A stretch of DNA of 64,000 nt from assembly GCA_015075585.1 (NCBI GenBank), contig JABTUB010000001.1, positions 1,412,501-1,476,500 of the forward strand, read 5' to 3'. The notes beneath the pieces are model-generated. The model made no database searches. It worked only from the letters and a program-made list of their open reading frames with translations, and was not told where the DNA came from. The DNA is from Chloracidobacterium sp. (GTDB lineage: Bacteria; Acidobacteriota; Blastocatellia; Pyrinomonadales; Pyrinomonadaceae). How positions within the stretch are numbered: position 1 is the first letter of the stretch; each line of letters starts with the position of its first letter. The translations under genes were made by a program, and so were the position numbers. Shown piece by piece: positions 1-8,675 of this stretch.

Positions 1-1
1 G

Positions 2-544
2 TTCGGCAGCACTCATATCACAAAAGATCTTGCCGTAGGCTTGCGCGTCTCGATCCCTCAGGCAAATAAGATCAAGCACGACTACGGTTGTGTAGCGTCA
101 TTCCTTCTCACAGATGATGAGCGGCTCGAAACGATAGAGATAATGCCCGTCGGCAGGAATGAGAAGCGAGGCCTCTCCAAAGAACTGCTGTGCGACATTA
201 TGCAGCCGCGGGCGATAGAGCTGCTCCAATACGTCGCAAAAGAGGTCAGGGCGTCAGATCTGCAGATATCCGGCGGCGTTGTGCTGACCGGCGGAGGTGC
301 GCTTGTGCGTGGCATTTGCGAGATGGCAGAGCAGATATTCGACGCTCCGACGCGGCACGGATTTCTGGAAGGCGAGTATTTCGGCGGCCTTATAAAAGAG
401 GTCGAGACGCCCGAATGGGCGACCGCGGGCGGACTTGCACTCTATTCGATGCGCTCGCAGATACACGGGCGGCGACTCGGCAGCCGCTCGGCCGGACAGA
501 AAGTCGCGCAATGGATCGATGCAATACGCGATAAATTTCGTTGA
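2..544 (+). CDS. ftsA: Cell division protein FtsA, C-terminal part (5' end outside window)
   Basis: Actin-like protein that tethers FtsZ to the inner membrane at the division site. The frame is open from the window edge and begins with HITKDLAVGLR, matching the FtsA region equivalent to its HVTNDIA-type motif. It continues through GGVVLTGGGALVRGI, the actin-fold phosphate/adenosine motif. About 180 residues are present. The C-terminus ends in a basic stretch (IRDKFR) consistent with a membrane-targeting amphipathic tail. It lies directly upstream of ftsZ, the usual dcw order. Only the N-terminal half is missing, because of the window boundary. Confidence 0.93.
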   Translation, partial: FGSTHITKDLAVGLRVSIPQANKIKHDYGCVASFLLTDDERLETIEIMPVGRNEKRGLSKELLCDIMQPRAIELLQYVAKEVRASDLQISGGVVLTGGGALVRGICEMAEQIFDAPTRHGFLEGEYFGGLIKEVETPEWATAGGLALYSMRSQIHGRRLGSRSAGQKVAQWIDAIRDKFR

Positions 545-672
545 GAGTGACGCGTTCGCTGGATTTTTTGCCCAAACAGTTGTATTCTCACTTGGCAACG
601 GCACAATATCTAGTTGTTGCGAGTTGTCCAAGCCTAAGTCAGACGATTCAAGAGCCGCACTACGCGGCCCAC

Positions 673-1818
673 ATGGAAGTTAAAGAAATGGAAGGAACTG
701 GTTCATCACCGCTCAAGATCTTCATGGATGATCCGCCGATCACCGGTGCGCGGATCAAGGTTGTCGGCATCGGCGGCGGAGGAGGTAATGCGGTCAATCG
801 AATGATAGCCGCGGGCATTCAAGGCGTCGAGTTCGTCGTTGTCAATACCGACAGCCAAGCGCTCGAGCAGTCAACCGCGCCGATGAAGATACAGCTTGGC
901 AGCAAATCAACACGCGGCTTGGGTGCGGGGTCGAATCCCGAAGTTGGCCGCAATGCTGCTCTCGAGGATCATAAGAAGCTTCTCGACGTGCTCGAAGGCT
1001 CAGATATGGTCTTTGTAACCGCCGGCCTCGGCGGCGGCACGGGCACGGGTGCGGCACCGGTCGTGGCGTCGCTCGCGATCGAACTTGGGGCATTGACCGT
1101 AGCGGTCGTTACAAAGCCGTTCAGGGTGGAGGGAAAACGGCGAATGGAGCAGGCTGAGAGGGGCTTGGCCGAACTTCGCGGTTGTGTCGATACGCTTATT
1201 ACCATACCGAATTCAAAACTCCGTGAGGTCGAAGAAAGGATCACTCTCAACGATGCGTTCGCACGTGTTGATGATGTGTTGCTGCAGGCCGTTCGCGGTA
1301 TTACCGACCTCATTATGGAGCCAGGCCTTATAAACCTTGATTTCGCAGATGTTACAACCGTGATGCGGAGCAAAGGCGTTGCATTGATGGGGGTCGGCGC
1401 CGGTGAGGGCGAGGCCGCTGCATCGACAGCGATGCGTGCTGCTTTGGATTACAGGCTGCTTGAGGAGAAATCGATAAAGGGAGCGAAGGCCGCGCTGATA
1501 AATGTTACCGGCGGGCCGAATATGATCCTCAGCGAGATCGAGGATGCCCTCGGTATCATTGAAGCGGAAGCTGACGACGACGCCGAGATCATTTGGGGAA
1601 CCGTTATCAAAGAAGATATGGACGATCAGGTCAAGATAACGGTCATTGCTACCGGATTTGATTCTGCCATCGGGGCCGTGAAGCCATCGCCGGAGCAGTT
1701 CGATGAACGCCCTGCTGCTGCGGCCGCACCGAAGACATATACGAAACTGCCGCCTGTTGATGACCTTGCAGGCGAGATACCTGATGAACCGGCATTCCGC
1801 AGAAGGCAGGTTGATTGA
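673..1818 (+). CDS. ftsZ: Cell division GTPase FtsZ
   Basis: Tubulin-like GTPase that forms the Z ring. The glycine-rich start of the GTPase domain (KVVGIGGGGGNAVNRM) is followed by the tubulin signature GGGTGTG at residues 120-126 and the T7-loop region. The C-terminus carries a short tail, EIPDEPAFRRRQ, resembling the conserved peptide that binds FtsA/ZipA. The frame is open back to a TTG at 541, which overlaps the ftsA stop. The ATG at 673 gives 381 residues, the normal family length, and the extra upstream residues do not look like FtsZ. An ATG at 688 is also possible. No strong Shine-Dalgarno is visible for either. Confidence 0.96.
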   Translation: MEVKEMEGTGSSPLKIFMDDPPITGARIKVVGIGGGGGNAVNRMIAAGIQGVEFVVVNTDSQALEQSTAPMKIQLGSKSTRGLGAGSNPEVGRNAALEDHKKLLDVLEGSDMVFVTAGLGGGTGTGAAPVVASLAIELGALTVAVVTKPFRVEGKRRMEQAERGLAELRGCVDTLITIPNSKLREVEERITLNDAFARVDDVLLQAVRGITDLIMEPGLINLDFADVTTVMRSKGVALMGVGAGEGEAAASTAMRAALDYRLLEEKSIKGAKAALINVTGGPNMILSEIEDALGIIEAEADDDAEIIWGTVIKEDMDDQVKITVIATGFDSAIGAVKPSPEQFDERPAAAAAPKTYTKLPPVDDLAGEIPDEPAFRRRQVD

Positions 1819-1827
1819 TCAAGCGTT

Positions 1828-2793
1828 ATGTCTGAGGGCCGCGAAGGAGTCTCAACTATCGGCATTACGATGGGTGATCCGGGAGGGATCGGCCCTGAAA
1901 TAATCGTTAAAGCGGTTGCACAAGGTAAGTTTCCTGAAAACATCAAGACATTGATCATCGGCGATCGCGCTCATATCGAGCGGGTCGCCGTATCTCTTGG
2001 GATCGACCCCGCGGCACTCGGTGAGATCGACGATCTCGGGAACCTTCCGTCGGATGTCGAGATTGGTGTCGATTCGGCAGTGAACGGCAAGGCGGCGGCA
2101 GAATACATCATCAGGTCCGTAGAGCTTTGGCGGCACGGGCGGATCAATGCCGTCGCGACCGCGCCGATCAGTAAGAGGGCCCTGAGTTTTGCGGGATACG
2201 ATTTCCAGGGACACACAGAGTTCCTTGCCGCCCTCACCGAGACCGATGAATTTGCAATGGCTTTCTTTGGTGAAGGATTGCGTGTCGTTCTGCTTTCAAC
2301 TCATTTGCCGCTTCGCGAAGCCATCGAACGTGTGCGGTACCGCGAACTTGTCGATCTTATAGCCTTTTCCGATCGCCAGCTTGGCAAATTGCTCGGCAGA
2401 AAAGCAAGGATCGCTGTCGCCGGCCTCAACCCTCACGCGTCCGAGGACGGTCTGTTCGGCAGCGAAGAGGCTAACGAGATCATCCCTGCCATCGATCAGT
2501 GCAGGCTCGAACGCGATATCGACGTCAGCGGCCCATATTCGCCCGACACGATCTTTCTGCTATGCCACAAGGGCGAATTCGACGCGGTCATCGCTCTTTA
2601 TCATGATCAAGCGACGATCCCTGTTAAGTCGCTTGCATTCAACAGTTCGGTCAATGTAACGCTGGGATTGCCGTTTATCCGCACATCGGTTGATCACGGC
2701 ACTGCATTCGACATTGCGGGCAAAGGTATCGCCGATGCGGCCAGCATGAGCGCTGCAATAGAACTTGCGGCAGAACTCTCGCACATAAAGTGA
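1828..2793 (+). CDS. pdxA: 4-hydroxythreonine-4-phosphate dehydrogenase PdxA
   Basis: Oxidises 4-phosphohydroxy-L-threonine in the DXP-dependent pathway to pyridoxal phosphate. 321 residues, the usual length. Family motifs are all present: GITMGDPGGIGPE at the N-terminus, GHTEFLA near residue 130, and the metal/substrate region YHDQATIPVK followed by SVDHGTAFDIAG. It begins 9 nt after the ftsZ stop, so it is probably co-transcribed with ftsZ. The GDPxGIGPE start fits the ATG at 1828. The PdxA/PdxA2 family also includes sugar-acid paralogues, but the location beside housekeeping genes favours true PdxA. Confidence 0.93.
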   Translation: MSEGREGVSTIGITMGDPGGIGPEIIVKAVAQGKFPENIKTLIIGDRAHIERVAVSLGIDPAALGEIDDLGNLPSDVEIGVDSAVNGKAAAEYIIRSVELWRHGRINAVATAPISKRALSFAGYDFQGHTEFLAALTETDEFAMAFFGEGLRVVLLSTHLPLREAIERVRYRELVDLIAFSDRQLGKLLGRKARIAVAGLNPHASEDGLFGSEEANEIIPAIDQCRLERDIDVSGPYSPDTIFLLCHKGEFDAVIALYHDQATIPVKSLAFNSSVNVTLGLPFIRTSVDHGTAFDIAGKGIADAASMSAAIELAAELSHIK

Positions 2794-2797
2794 ACCT

Positions 2798-2830
2798 CGC
2801 TCGAATAACGCTCGAATAATCTGCTAAACT
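2798..2830 (+). promoter_or_regulatory. Promoter with tandem 11-bp direct repeats before the response regulator gene
   Basis: Two perfect, abutting copies of CGCTCGAATAA (2798-2808 and 2809-2819) are followed by an extended -10, TG-C-TAAACT (-10 at 2825-2830). The GTG start lies only 7 nt further on, so the predicted transcript would be leaderless. The repeats are spaced by one helical turn and cover the -35 position, as expected of a regulator-binding site. This is an inference from the sequence only. Confidence 0.45.
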
Positions 2831-2837
2831 TCTCACT

Positions 2838-3956
2838 GTGGAAAAGGCAAAAGTATTACTTGCTGACGATTCGGCAACGATCAGAAAGGTCGTTGAGCTG
2901 ACGCTTGCCGATGAAGGGCTTGCGGTTATTTCGGTCGCGGACGGAGATGAGGCTATGAAAGCCTTCGTCAGCGATCAGCCCGATCTTGTAATTGCGGATG
3001 TCAATATGCCGGGCGTCGGCGGGTATAAACTCTGCGAGATCATCAAGCAAGACGAGACAACGGCGGATATCCCGGTCGTATTACTTACCGGTACATTCGA
3101 GCCGTTCGATGCGGGTGAGGCATCACGCGTCGGAGCGAACTATTACTTTACAAAGCCATTCCGTTCGATACGCGACCTCGTCGAAAAGATCGGCGATCTG
3201 CTTGAAACGCGCAATTTTGACCCGCTCCACACGAGCGAGACGGCTGATATTGACGAATTGTACGATCAGAGCTTCACCGAAGAAGCGGAGACGTCTGACG
3301 AGGCTCTGCAGAATGTCGAAGGCGACACCGATTCGTTGGCTATCGATCCTGTGAAGGTGGATCAAGTGCGGGCGCAGGTAAATGAGCTTATCCGCGTATC
3401 GAATGAGGATGTTGAAGAAGCATTTGACGATCCCGCACTGGACGATGAGCTGATCGAAACGTCGCACCCGCACGCAAAGCAGGAGCCGCCGGAGTACAAA
3501 GTGTCTGAGACGGTTGGCGGGTTAGCAGTGGTCGGTGAAGACAGCGAAACCGTTGAAAAGAAACGGGATACGGCGGCGGATTATCACTTTTCGGAACTGC
3601 AAGCCGCTGAGCCGCCATTCGAGCTTGTGAGGATCACGGATGATGAGGCCCCGGAGGCGTCGATCGATCCTTTCGCAAGTATTGCGGGGGAACCCTTCAT
3701 TGTTGCTGCACAGGAGACCGCGCCGTCAAACTCGGAAATATTAGAAGTGAGTGCGGCCTCGGCGGCAGATGAAGCCGATGCCGGTCCTTCGCAAGAGCCT
3801 GCGTCGATAACGCCGGAGATGATCGAGGCGATCGCCGCCCGCGTTATCGAGAAACTTTCGGATAAGGTGGTTCGCGAAGTTGCTAAGGAAGCAGTGCCGC
3901 GGATCACTGAGAACCTGATCCGAGAGGCACTTGATCCCGCGAATACCTCTGAATAG
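2838..3956 (+). CDS. Response regulator with N-terminal REC domain and acidic C-terminal extension
   Basis: 372 residues. The N-terminal ~125 residues form a CheY-like receiver: DD at 10-11, phospho-acceptor Asp54 in VIADVNMPG, and TKPF containing the conserved Lys. The central ~190 residues are acidic and low in complexity, probably disordered. The last ~50 residues form a predicted amphipathic helical module (IAARVIEKLSDKVV..., ITENLIREAL) resembling the C-terminal helices of PopZ/DUF2497-like proteins. There is no DNA-binding or enzymatic output domain, so output is probably by protein interaction. The start is GTG with a leaderless-type promoter. It is a single-gene unit ending at a strong terminator. 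The partner kinase is not adjacent. Confidence 0.8.
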   Translation: MEKAKVLLADDSATIRKVVELTLADEGLAVISVADGDEAMKAFVSDQPDLVIADVNMPGVGGYKLCEIIKQDETTADIPVVLLTGTFEPFDAGEASRVGANYYFTKPFRSIRDLVEKIGDLLETRNFDPLHTSETADIDELYDQSFTEEAETSDEALQNVEGDTDSLAIDPVKVDQVRAQVNELIRVSNEDVEEAFDDPALDDELIETSHPHAKQEPPEYKVSETVGGLAVVGEDSETVEKKRDTAADYHFSELQAAEPPFELVRITDDEAPEASIDPFASIAGEPFIVAAQETAPSNSEILEVSAASAADEADAGPSQEPASITPEMIEAIAARVIEKLSDKVVREVAKEAVPRITENLIREALDPANTSE

Positions 3957-3983
3957 ACAGGCGTGGATCGCGCAAGGATTTAT

Positions 3984-4022
3984 GCCGGCCGCTGTGCACG
4001 TAAGTTCGGCCGGTTTTGTTTT
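3984..4022 (+). terminator. Intrinsic terminator of the response regulator gene
   Basis: The 7-bp GC stem CCGGCCG/CGGCCGG (3985-3991 with 4007-4013) is followed by TTTTGTTTT. It sits 28 nt after the response regulator stop codon and immediately before the valS promoter. Confidence 0.8.
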
Positions 4023-4027
4023 ACAAT
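4022..4027 (+). promoter_or_regulatory. Probable -10 element of valS
   Basis: TACAAT lies 13 nt before the valS ATG, right after the upstream terminator. No -35 and no Shine-Dalgarno are evident, so the leader would be about 6 nt. No T-box-like leader is present. Confidence 0.45.
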
Positions 4028-4040
4028 AGAATCTTAGTTT

Positions 4041-6737
4041 ATGGAACTTGCCAAGGCCTACGACCCGAAAACGGCCGAAACGCATCACTACAAGCGTTGG
4101 GAAGAGAACGGTTTTTTCAAACCGGAGATCAACGGCGACCCGAACGCCGAAACTTACTCGATCGTCATTCCGCCACCCAATGTTACGGGCAGCCTTCACA
4201 TGGGGCACGCGCTGCAGCACACCATTATGGATGTGCTTACGCGGCGAAAGCGTATGCAGGGCTTTCGTACCCTCTGGCTTCCGGGAACCGATCATGCGGG
4301 CATTTCTGTTCAGCGAAAGGTTGTCGAGCAGCTTCGCAAGGACGAAGGGCTGTCGCCGATAGATATCGGCCGCGACGAATTCATACGACGCGCGTGGCGA
4401 TGGAAGGCAGAATACGGCAACACGATCACGGAGCAGATGCGTCGCGAAGGAGCGTCGGTCGATTGGTCACGTGAGCGGTTCACAATGGATGATGACCTGT
4501 CGAGTGCGGTTCGCAGCGTCTTCGTTTCGCTGTACGAAGAAGGCAGTATCTACCGCGGCCTTCGCATCGTCAACTGGTGCCCGAAGGATAGAACGGTGCT
4601 CTCAGACCTTGAAGTAAAGGAAGAGGCGAAAAAAGACGGAAAGTTATATCACCTTAGATATCCTGTACGGAACGGCAATGACAGGGAACAAGGCACGTTC
4701 ATCGTCGTTGCGACGACACGGCCCGAAACAATGCTCGGTGATACGGCCGTCGCAGTTAATCCGAACGATGAACGCTACGCGGGCTTGATCGGAAAGGTGA
4801 TCGAACTGCCCCTCACCGGCCGTGAGATACCCATAATTGCTGACGAATATGTCGATACCGAATTCGGCACCGGTGCTGTAAAGATAACTCCCGCACACGA
4901 CCCGAACGATCACGCGGTCGGTGAGCGTCACGGCCTTGCTCAGATCCTTGTGATGGATGAAGCGGGACGAATGAACGATGCTGCCGGGTCGGATTTCAGC
5001 GGGCTTGATCGTTTTGAGGCACGCGAAAAGGTCATTTCGCGCTTCAGCGAACTTGGGCTTCTCGAAAAGGTCGAGGATCACGAGATCTCTTTGCCTGTTT
5101 GCGAACGCTGCAAGACCATTGTCGAGCCGATCTTGAGCGAACAATGGTTCGTCAAAATGGATGGTATGCGTGATATCGCACTGGAAATGATGGCGGCAGA
5201 AGGCGTTCCGCATTTCTTTCCCCGTGTACCGCACGAGAAGGTTTACACCGCTTGGCTCGAAAATTTGAAGGATTGGACCATTTCGCGTCAGCTTTGGTGG
5301 GGGCATCAGATACCTGCGTGGTACGACGGCGAAGGCAATGTTTATGTTGCTCGCAGTGAGCAGGAAGCACGCGAAAAGGCGGGCGGCAAGGATCTCGTGC
5401 GGGATCAGGATGTGCTTGATACATGGTTCTCAAGCGGGCTGTGGGCGTTCTCGACATTTGGCTGGACGGGCGAGATCACCGACACGGCGGATCTAGATGC
5501 GTTCCTGCCGACCGACGTCCTCGTAACGGGCCGCGACATCATCTTTTTGTGGGTTTCGCGAATGGTGATGCTTACAAAGAAGTTCACCGGAAAGAAGCCG
5601 TTCAATGATGTCGTAGTTACGGGAACTGTTCTCGGCAAAGACGGAAAGCCGATGTCGAAATCGCGTAATAACGGCGTCGATCCGATCGAGATGTTCGACA
5701 AGTTCGGTGTCGATGCGACACGTATTTACCTCGCGTCGATAGCTACTGGAGCCGATATCAAGTGGAACGATCTGTTGATAGAAACCTATCGGAATTTCGC
5801 CAATAAGATCTGGAATGCAACACGGTTCTGCCTGCTTAACAGCGAAGGAGCTGCGGTCGATGCCCAAAGCCTTTCTGATGCCGATGACCTTGCAGACCGA
5901 TGGATAGTGTCAAAGCTGAATCGGACGGCAAAAGATGTGAACGCCGCGCTTGAGAAGTACGAGTTTCATACCGCTGTATCGCTGTTGTATCACTTCTTTT
6001 GGGACGATTTTTGCGATTGGTACATCGAGCTGAAAAAGGACGAGATAACTGCGGGCGACAGGGCAGCAACGACACGCATATTGACCGTGATCGAGGCGGC
6101 GCTGCGAATGCTTCACCCGTTCATGCCGTATCTTACTGAAGAACTTTGGCTTAAGCTGCCCGGCGTTTCGAGCTTGATGCATGCCTCTGCATACAAAGAT
6201 GCTGCCCCGACAGTGATGCTGACATCATTTCCCTCCGGAGATGATGCGGCGATCGACGCAGCGGCAGAGGCGGAGATGTCCGCTGTCATCGATGCCATAA
6301 GAAAGGTTCGCAATATCCGGAGTGAGATGAATATCTCGCCGTCCGTGCGTTTTACGGTTCATATAGCGGCTGACGAGGAATTGCAGAAGATATTCAAGGC
6401 GAATGAGCCGCAGATATTAAAGCTCGCCCGTGCCGAAAAGCTCATTGTGGCGGGTATTCTCGATGTTCCGAAAGCGTCGGCAAACGCTGTTCTGACTGGC
6501 GACGCAGCCCTTGCCGTACCGCTTGAGGGGCTTATAGACTTCGACAAGGAGCGGGAACGGCTCAATGGGCAGATCGCGAAACTTGGTGACGAAAAGGCTC
6601 GCCTAGACGCACAGCTATCGAACGAGAATTTTGTTGCGCGTGCTCCCGCAGACAAGGTCGAGGCTTTACGCACGCGCGGTTCAGAGATATCATCGCAGGT
6701 CGATACTCTAAGGAAGAATCTGGAGGCGTTGGGTTAA
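4041..6737 (+). CDS. valS: Valyl-tRNA synthetase
   Basis: Class I aminoacyl-tRNA synthetase that charges tRNA-Val; 898 residues, family-typical. The HIGH-type signature is HMGH (53-56) and the KMSKS-type signature is PMSKS (537-541). The CP1 editing domain lies between them, with the TTRPETMLGDTAV motif. The anticodon-binding domain follows, and the last ~70 residues form the coiled-coil arm typical of ValRS (DKERERLNGQIAKLGDEKARL). Monocistronic, with its own promoter. Confidence 0.97.
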   Translation: MELAKAYDPKTAETHHYKRWEENGFFKPEINGDPNAETYSIVIPPPNVTGSLHMGHALQHTIMDVLTRRKRMQGFRTLWLPGTDHAGISVQRKVVEQLRKDEGLSPIDIGRDEFIRRAWRWKAEYGNTITEQMRREGASVDWSRERFTMDDDLSSAVRSVFVSLYEEGSIYRGLRIVNWCPKDRTVLSDLEVKEEAKKDGKLYHLRYPVRNGNDREQGTFIVVATTRPETMLGDTAVAVNPNDERYAGLIGKVIELPLTGREIPIIADEYVDTEFGTGAVKITPAHDPNDHAVGERHGLAQILVMDEAGRMNDAAGSDFSGLDRFEAREKVISRFSELGLLEKVEDHEISLPVCERCKTIVEPILSEQWFVKMDGMRDIALEMMAAEGVPHFFPRVPHEKVYTAWLENLKDWTISRQLWWGHQIPAWYDGEGNVYVARSEQEAREKAGGKDLVRDQDVLDTWFSSGLWAFSTFGWTGEITDTADLDAFLPTDVLVTGRDIIFLWVSRMVMLTKKFTGKKPFNDVVVTGTVLGKDGKPMSKSRNNGVDPIEMFDKFGVDATRIYLASIATGADIKWNDLLIETYRNFANKIWNATRFCLLNSEGAAVDAQSLSDADDLADRWIVSKLNRTAKDVNAALEKYEFHTAVSLLYHFFWDDFCDWYIELKKDEITAGDRAATTRILTVIEAALRMLHPFMPYLTEELWLKLPGVSSLMHASAYKDAAPTVMLTSFPSGDDAAIDAAAEAEMSAVIDAIRKVRNIRSEMNISPSVRFTVHIAADEELQKIFKANEPQILKLARAEKLIVAGILDVPKASANAVLTGDAALAVPLEGLIDFDKERERLNGQIAKLGDEKARLDAQLSNENFVARAPADKVEALRTRGSEISSQVDTLRKNLEALG

Positions 6738-6838
6738 CAGGTGAAATATTTCGGGGCGGTGCTAGCCGGTTTGGGCGCTCTCATACCCGAAAATACTTTA
6801 CTTGATCGAGAACAAATGGCCTGTGAAACGGCCTGCGG

Positions 6839-6844
6839 TATAGT
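6839..6844 (+). promoter_or_regulatory. Probable -10 element of nadC
   Basis: TATAGT ends 6 nt before the nadC ATG. There is no Shine-Dalgarno between them, so a leaderless transcript is predicted. No convincing -35 is visible. Confidence 0.4.
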
Positions 6845-6850
6845 TTATTT

Positions 6851-7708
6851 ATGAATTGGCTCGAGAACGGAGAAGTTCTCTCCGCAATAGGACAGTTTTT
6901 GGCCGAGGACATCGGTCGCGGCGACATTACAACATCTTCTACCGTGCCGTCCGACACGCGCGGCTTCGGCAAATTCCTTGCGAAAGAGTATCTGGTGCTT
7001 TGCGGGCTGGATGTTGCCGAGGCGGTGTTCTTTCAGCTCGATCCGGACAGCAGCGAGATCGAGACGACCTACAACGAGGGCGATGAGATCGAGGAAGGTG
7101 TGGTTTTCGGCACGCTGAAGGGCTACGCCGACGTGCTGCTTGTGGGCGAGAGAACGGCGCTCAACCTGATACAGCGTATGAGCGGTATTGCGACGCTGAC
7201 ACGTGCATACGTAAAGGCGGTCGAAGGCACGAATGCAAAGATCGTTGATACGCGAAAGACCACGCCGGGGCTTCGTGTGCTTGAGAAATACGCAGTGACC
7301 GTCGGCGGCGGAAAGAATCATCGCATGGGTCTTGATGACGGTGTTCTGATCAAAGATAACCACATCGCTCTTGCGGGCGGCATCACAGAGGCGGTCAAGG
7401 CTGCGAAGGCGGCAGTCGGCCATCTGCATAAGATCGAGGTCGAGATAACCAATTGGGCGCAATTGCGTGAGGCGATAGAGGCAGGGGCCGAGATCGTCAT
7501 GCTTGATAATCAGACGCCGGAAGAGGCCGCAAAGCTTGTTCAGATGGCACGAAATATGGATCCCCGCGTGCTGATCGAAGCCTCGGGAGGTATGGATCTG
7601 GATCGTGTGCGTTCTTTTGCGGAGGCAGGAGTCGATCTTATATCTGTCGGCCGCTTGACCCATTCAGCACGGGCTGTCGATATATCATTCAAGATCCAGA
7701 TCGGCTGA
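6851..7708 (+). CDS. nadC: Nicotinate-nucleotide pyrophosphorylase (quinolinate phosphoribosyltransferase, carboxylating)
   Basis: Converts quinolinate and PRPP to nicotinate mononucleotide in de novo NAD synthesis. 285 residues, standard length. Motifs seen: LAEDIGRGDITT near the N-terminus, ERTALNLIQRMSGIAT, VDTRKTTPGLRVLEKYAV, the GGGKNHRMGLDDGVLIKDNH substrate-binding stretch, and EASGGMDLDRVRSFAEAGVDLISVG at the C-terminal barrel. nadA and nadB are not in the window. Its 3' end overlaps the convergent CPBP gene by 24 bp. Confidence 0.96.
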   Translation: MNWLENGEVLSAIGQFLAEDIGRGDITTSSTVPSDTRGFGKFLAKEYLVLCGLDVAEAVFFQLDPDSSEIETTYNEGDEIEEGVVFGTLKGYADVLLVGERTALNLIQRMSGIATLTRAYVKAVEGTNAKIVDTRKTTPGLRVLEKYAVTVGGGKNHRMGLDDGVLIKDNHIALAGGITEAVKAAKAAVGHLHKIEVEITNWAQLREAIEAGAEIVMLDNQTPEEAAKLVQMARNMDPRVLIEASGGMDLDRVRSFAEAGVDLISVGRLTHSARAVDISFKIQIG

Positions 7709-8608
7709 TGTTCGCGCATGATCTGCTTCAGCGGTCAGCGCCTTGCGGGGCTTTACCAAAATTATATACAGGATAGACACGATGATCGCGAGCGTACATG
7801 CGACGCCGCCTTCGAGGCCGTAAGCGGCGCCGGTCAACCATTCCGGTCCGTTATCGATCTCGTGAAGCAGCGGATAAGGCGTTAATGCGGTCAGCCCGCT
7901 TACTTCAACGCCGAAGATCGATCCCTGCATCCAGTTCCACATAAAGTGCAGTCCCCAAACGAACCAAAGGTCGCGCGTTCTGAGATACGCAAGGCCGAAC
8001 CACACGCCCGCAAGTATCGTGTTGGTCGTTGACAGCAATGTCGCACCGGGATTGGCGATATGAATCATCCCGAAAAATATCGCCGTTAATGCGATTGCCG
8101 TCCACGCAAAGCCGCTCCTCGCAAGGGTTTGCAGTACATATCCGCGAAAAAGTGCTTCTTCGAATGCCGCGGCCACGCCGAAGATAAGGAAGGAAGTGAA
8201 AATAGAGTCGGCCAGATCGAGCGTCGAAGCAGTTGTCAGCGAATGATCCGTGCCTCGGCCGGCAAACGCGATCAGCACAGCTAGTGAAAGAGTTGCCGCG
8301 CCGAGAATGCTCCCGTGAACGAGGTTTCGCAGACCTGTTCGTGTAAAAGGAATGCCGATGGATGCGAGCGGCAAGCCTTCGAGATATTTGCCGCACAGAG
8401 ACCCCAAGATCAGGGCAAGGACAAGCGACGAGGCCGCGTTCACTATCAGTGATAATGGGAAGACGGATAGTGCCGTACCGCCCGCGGCCAAGAGCAGAGC
8501 GTTAACCGACACGGAAGAAAATACGAACAAAAGAATAAAAACAACCGCACGCCAGCCGCTGCGGAGACGGCCTGATCCATTGAAAAATGCGGCTGTAATA
8601 TCGCTCAT
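7685..8608 (-). CDS. CPBP family intramembrane metalloprotease (Rce1/Abi type)
   Basis: 307-residue multi-pass membrane protein with about seven hydrophobic segments. The catalytic motifs of the CPBP family are complete: EE at 150-151 with Arg155 (FEEALFRGY), FxxxH with His183, and HxxxN with His221 and Asn225. Members process membrane substrates or peptides; the substrate here is unknown. It is convergent with nadC and divergent from the sensor kinase gene. A -10-like TAAAAT (8623-8618) lies 9 nt before the start codon. Confidence 0.9.
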   Translation of the reverse strand: MSDITAAFFNGSGRLRSGWRAVVFILLFVFSSVSVNALLLAAGGTALSVFPLSLIVNAASSLVLALILGSLCGKYLEGLPLASIGIPFTRTGLRNLVHGSILGAATLSLAVLIAFAGRGTDHSLTTASTLDLADSIFTSFLIFGVAAAFEEALFRGYVLQTLARSGFAWTAIALTAIFFGMIHIANPGATLLSTTNTILAGVWFGLAYLRTRDLWFVWGLHFMWNWMQGSIFGVEVSGLTALTPYPLLHEIDNGPEWLTGAAYGLEGGVACTLAIIVSILYIILVKPRKALTAEADHARTSADLDLE

Positions 8609-8657
8609 GTCGGGTCGATTTTACCGAAAGACCGCGAACCGAACAATTCGACTTTAT

Positions 8658-8665
8658 GCTAAACT
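8658..8665 (+). promoter_or_regulatory. Extended -10 promoter of the NtrY-like kinase gene
   Basis: TGCTAAACT (TG at 8657-8658, hexamer 8660-8665) lies 10 nt before the ATG at 8676. The same nine bases precede the response regulator gene near 2822. No -35 hexamer is evident and no Shine-Dalgarno follows. Confidence 0.45.
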
Positions 8666-8675
8666 CTGACACGGT

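Noticed and set aside
541..672. In-frame N-terminal extension of FtsZ from the TTG at 541
   Set aside because: The 44 extra residues do not resemble FtsZ, and the protein from 673 already has the normal family length.
3957..4040. T-box leader upstream of valS
   Set aside because: Only 84 bp, filled by the previous gene's terminator and a -10 element; no T-box or specifier loop can be placed.
4644..5306. Minus-strand ORF of 220 codons inside valS
   Set aside because: It is antisense to conserved ValRS editing-domain sequence and shows no family motif.
7685..7708. Frameshift or misannotation at the nadC/CPBP overlap
   Set aside because: Both proteins are full length with intact motifs; a 24-bp convergent overlap is ordinary in compact genomes.
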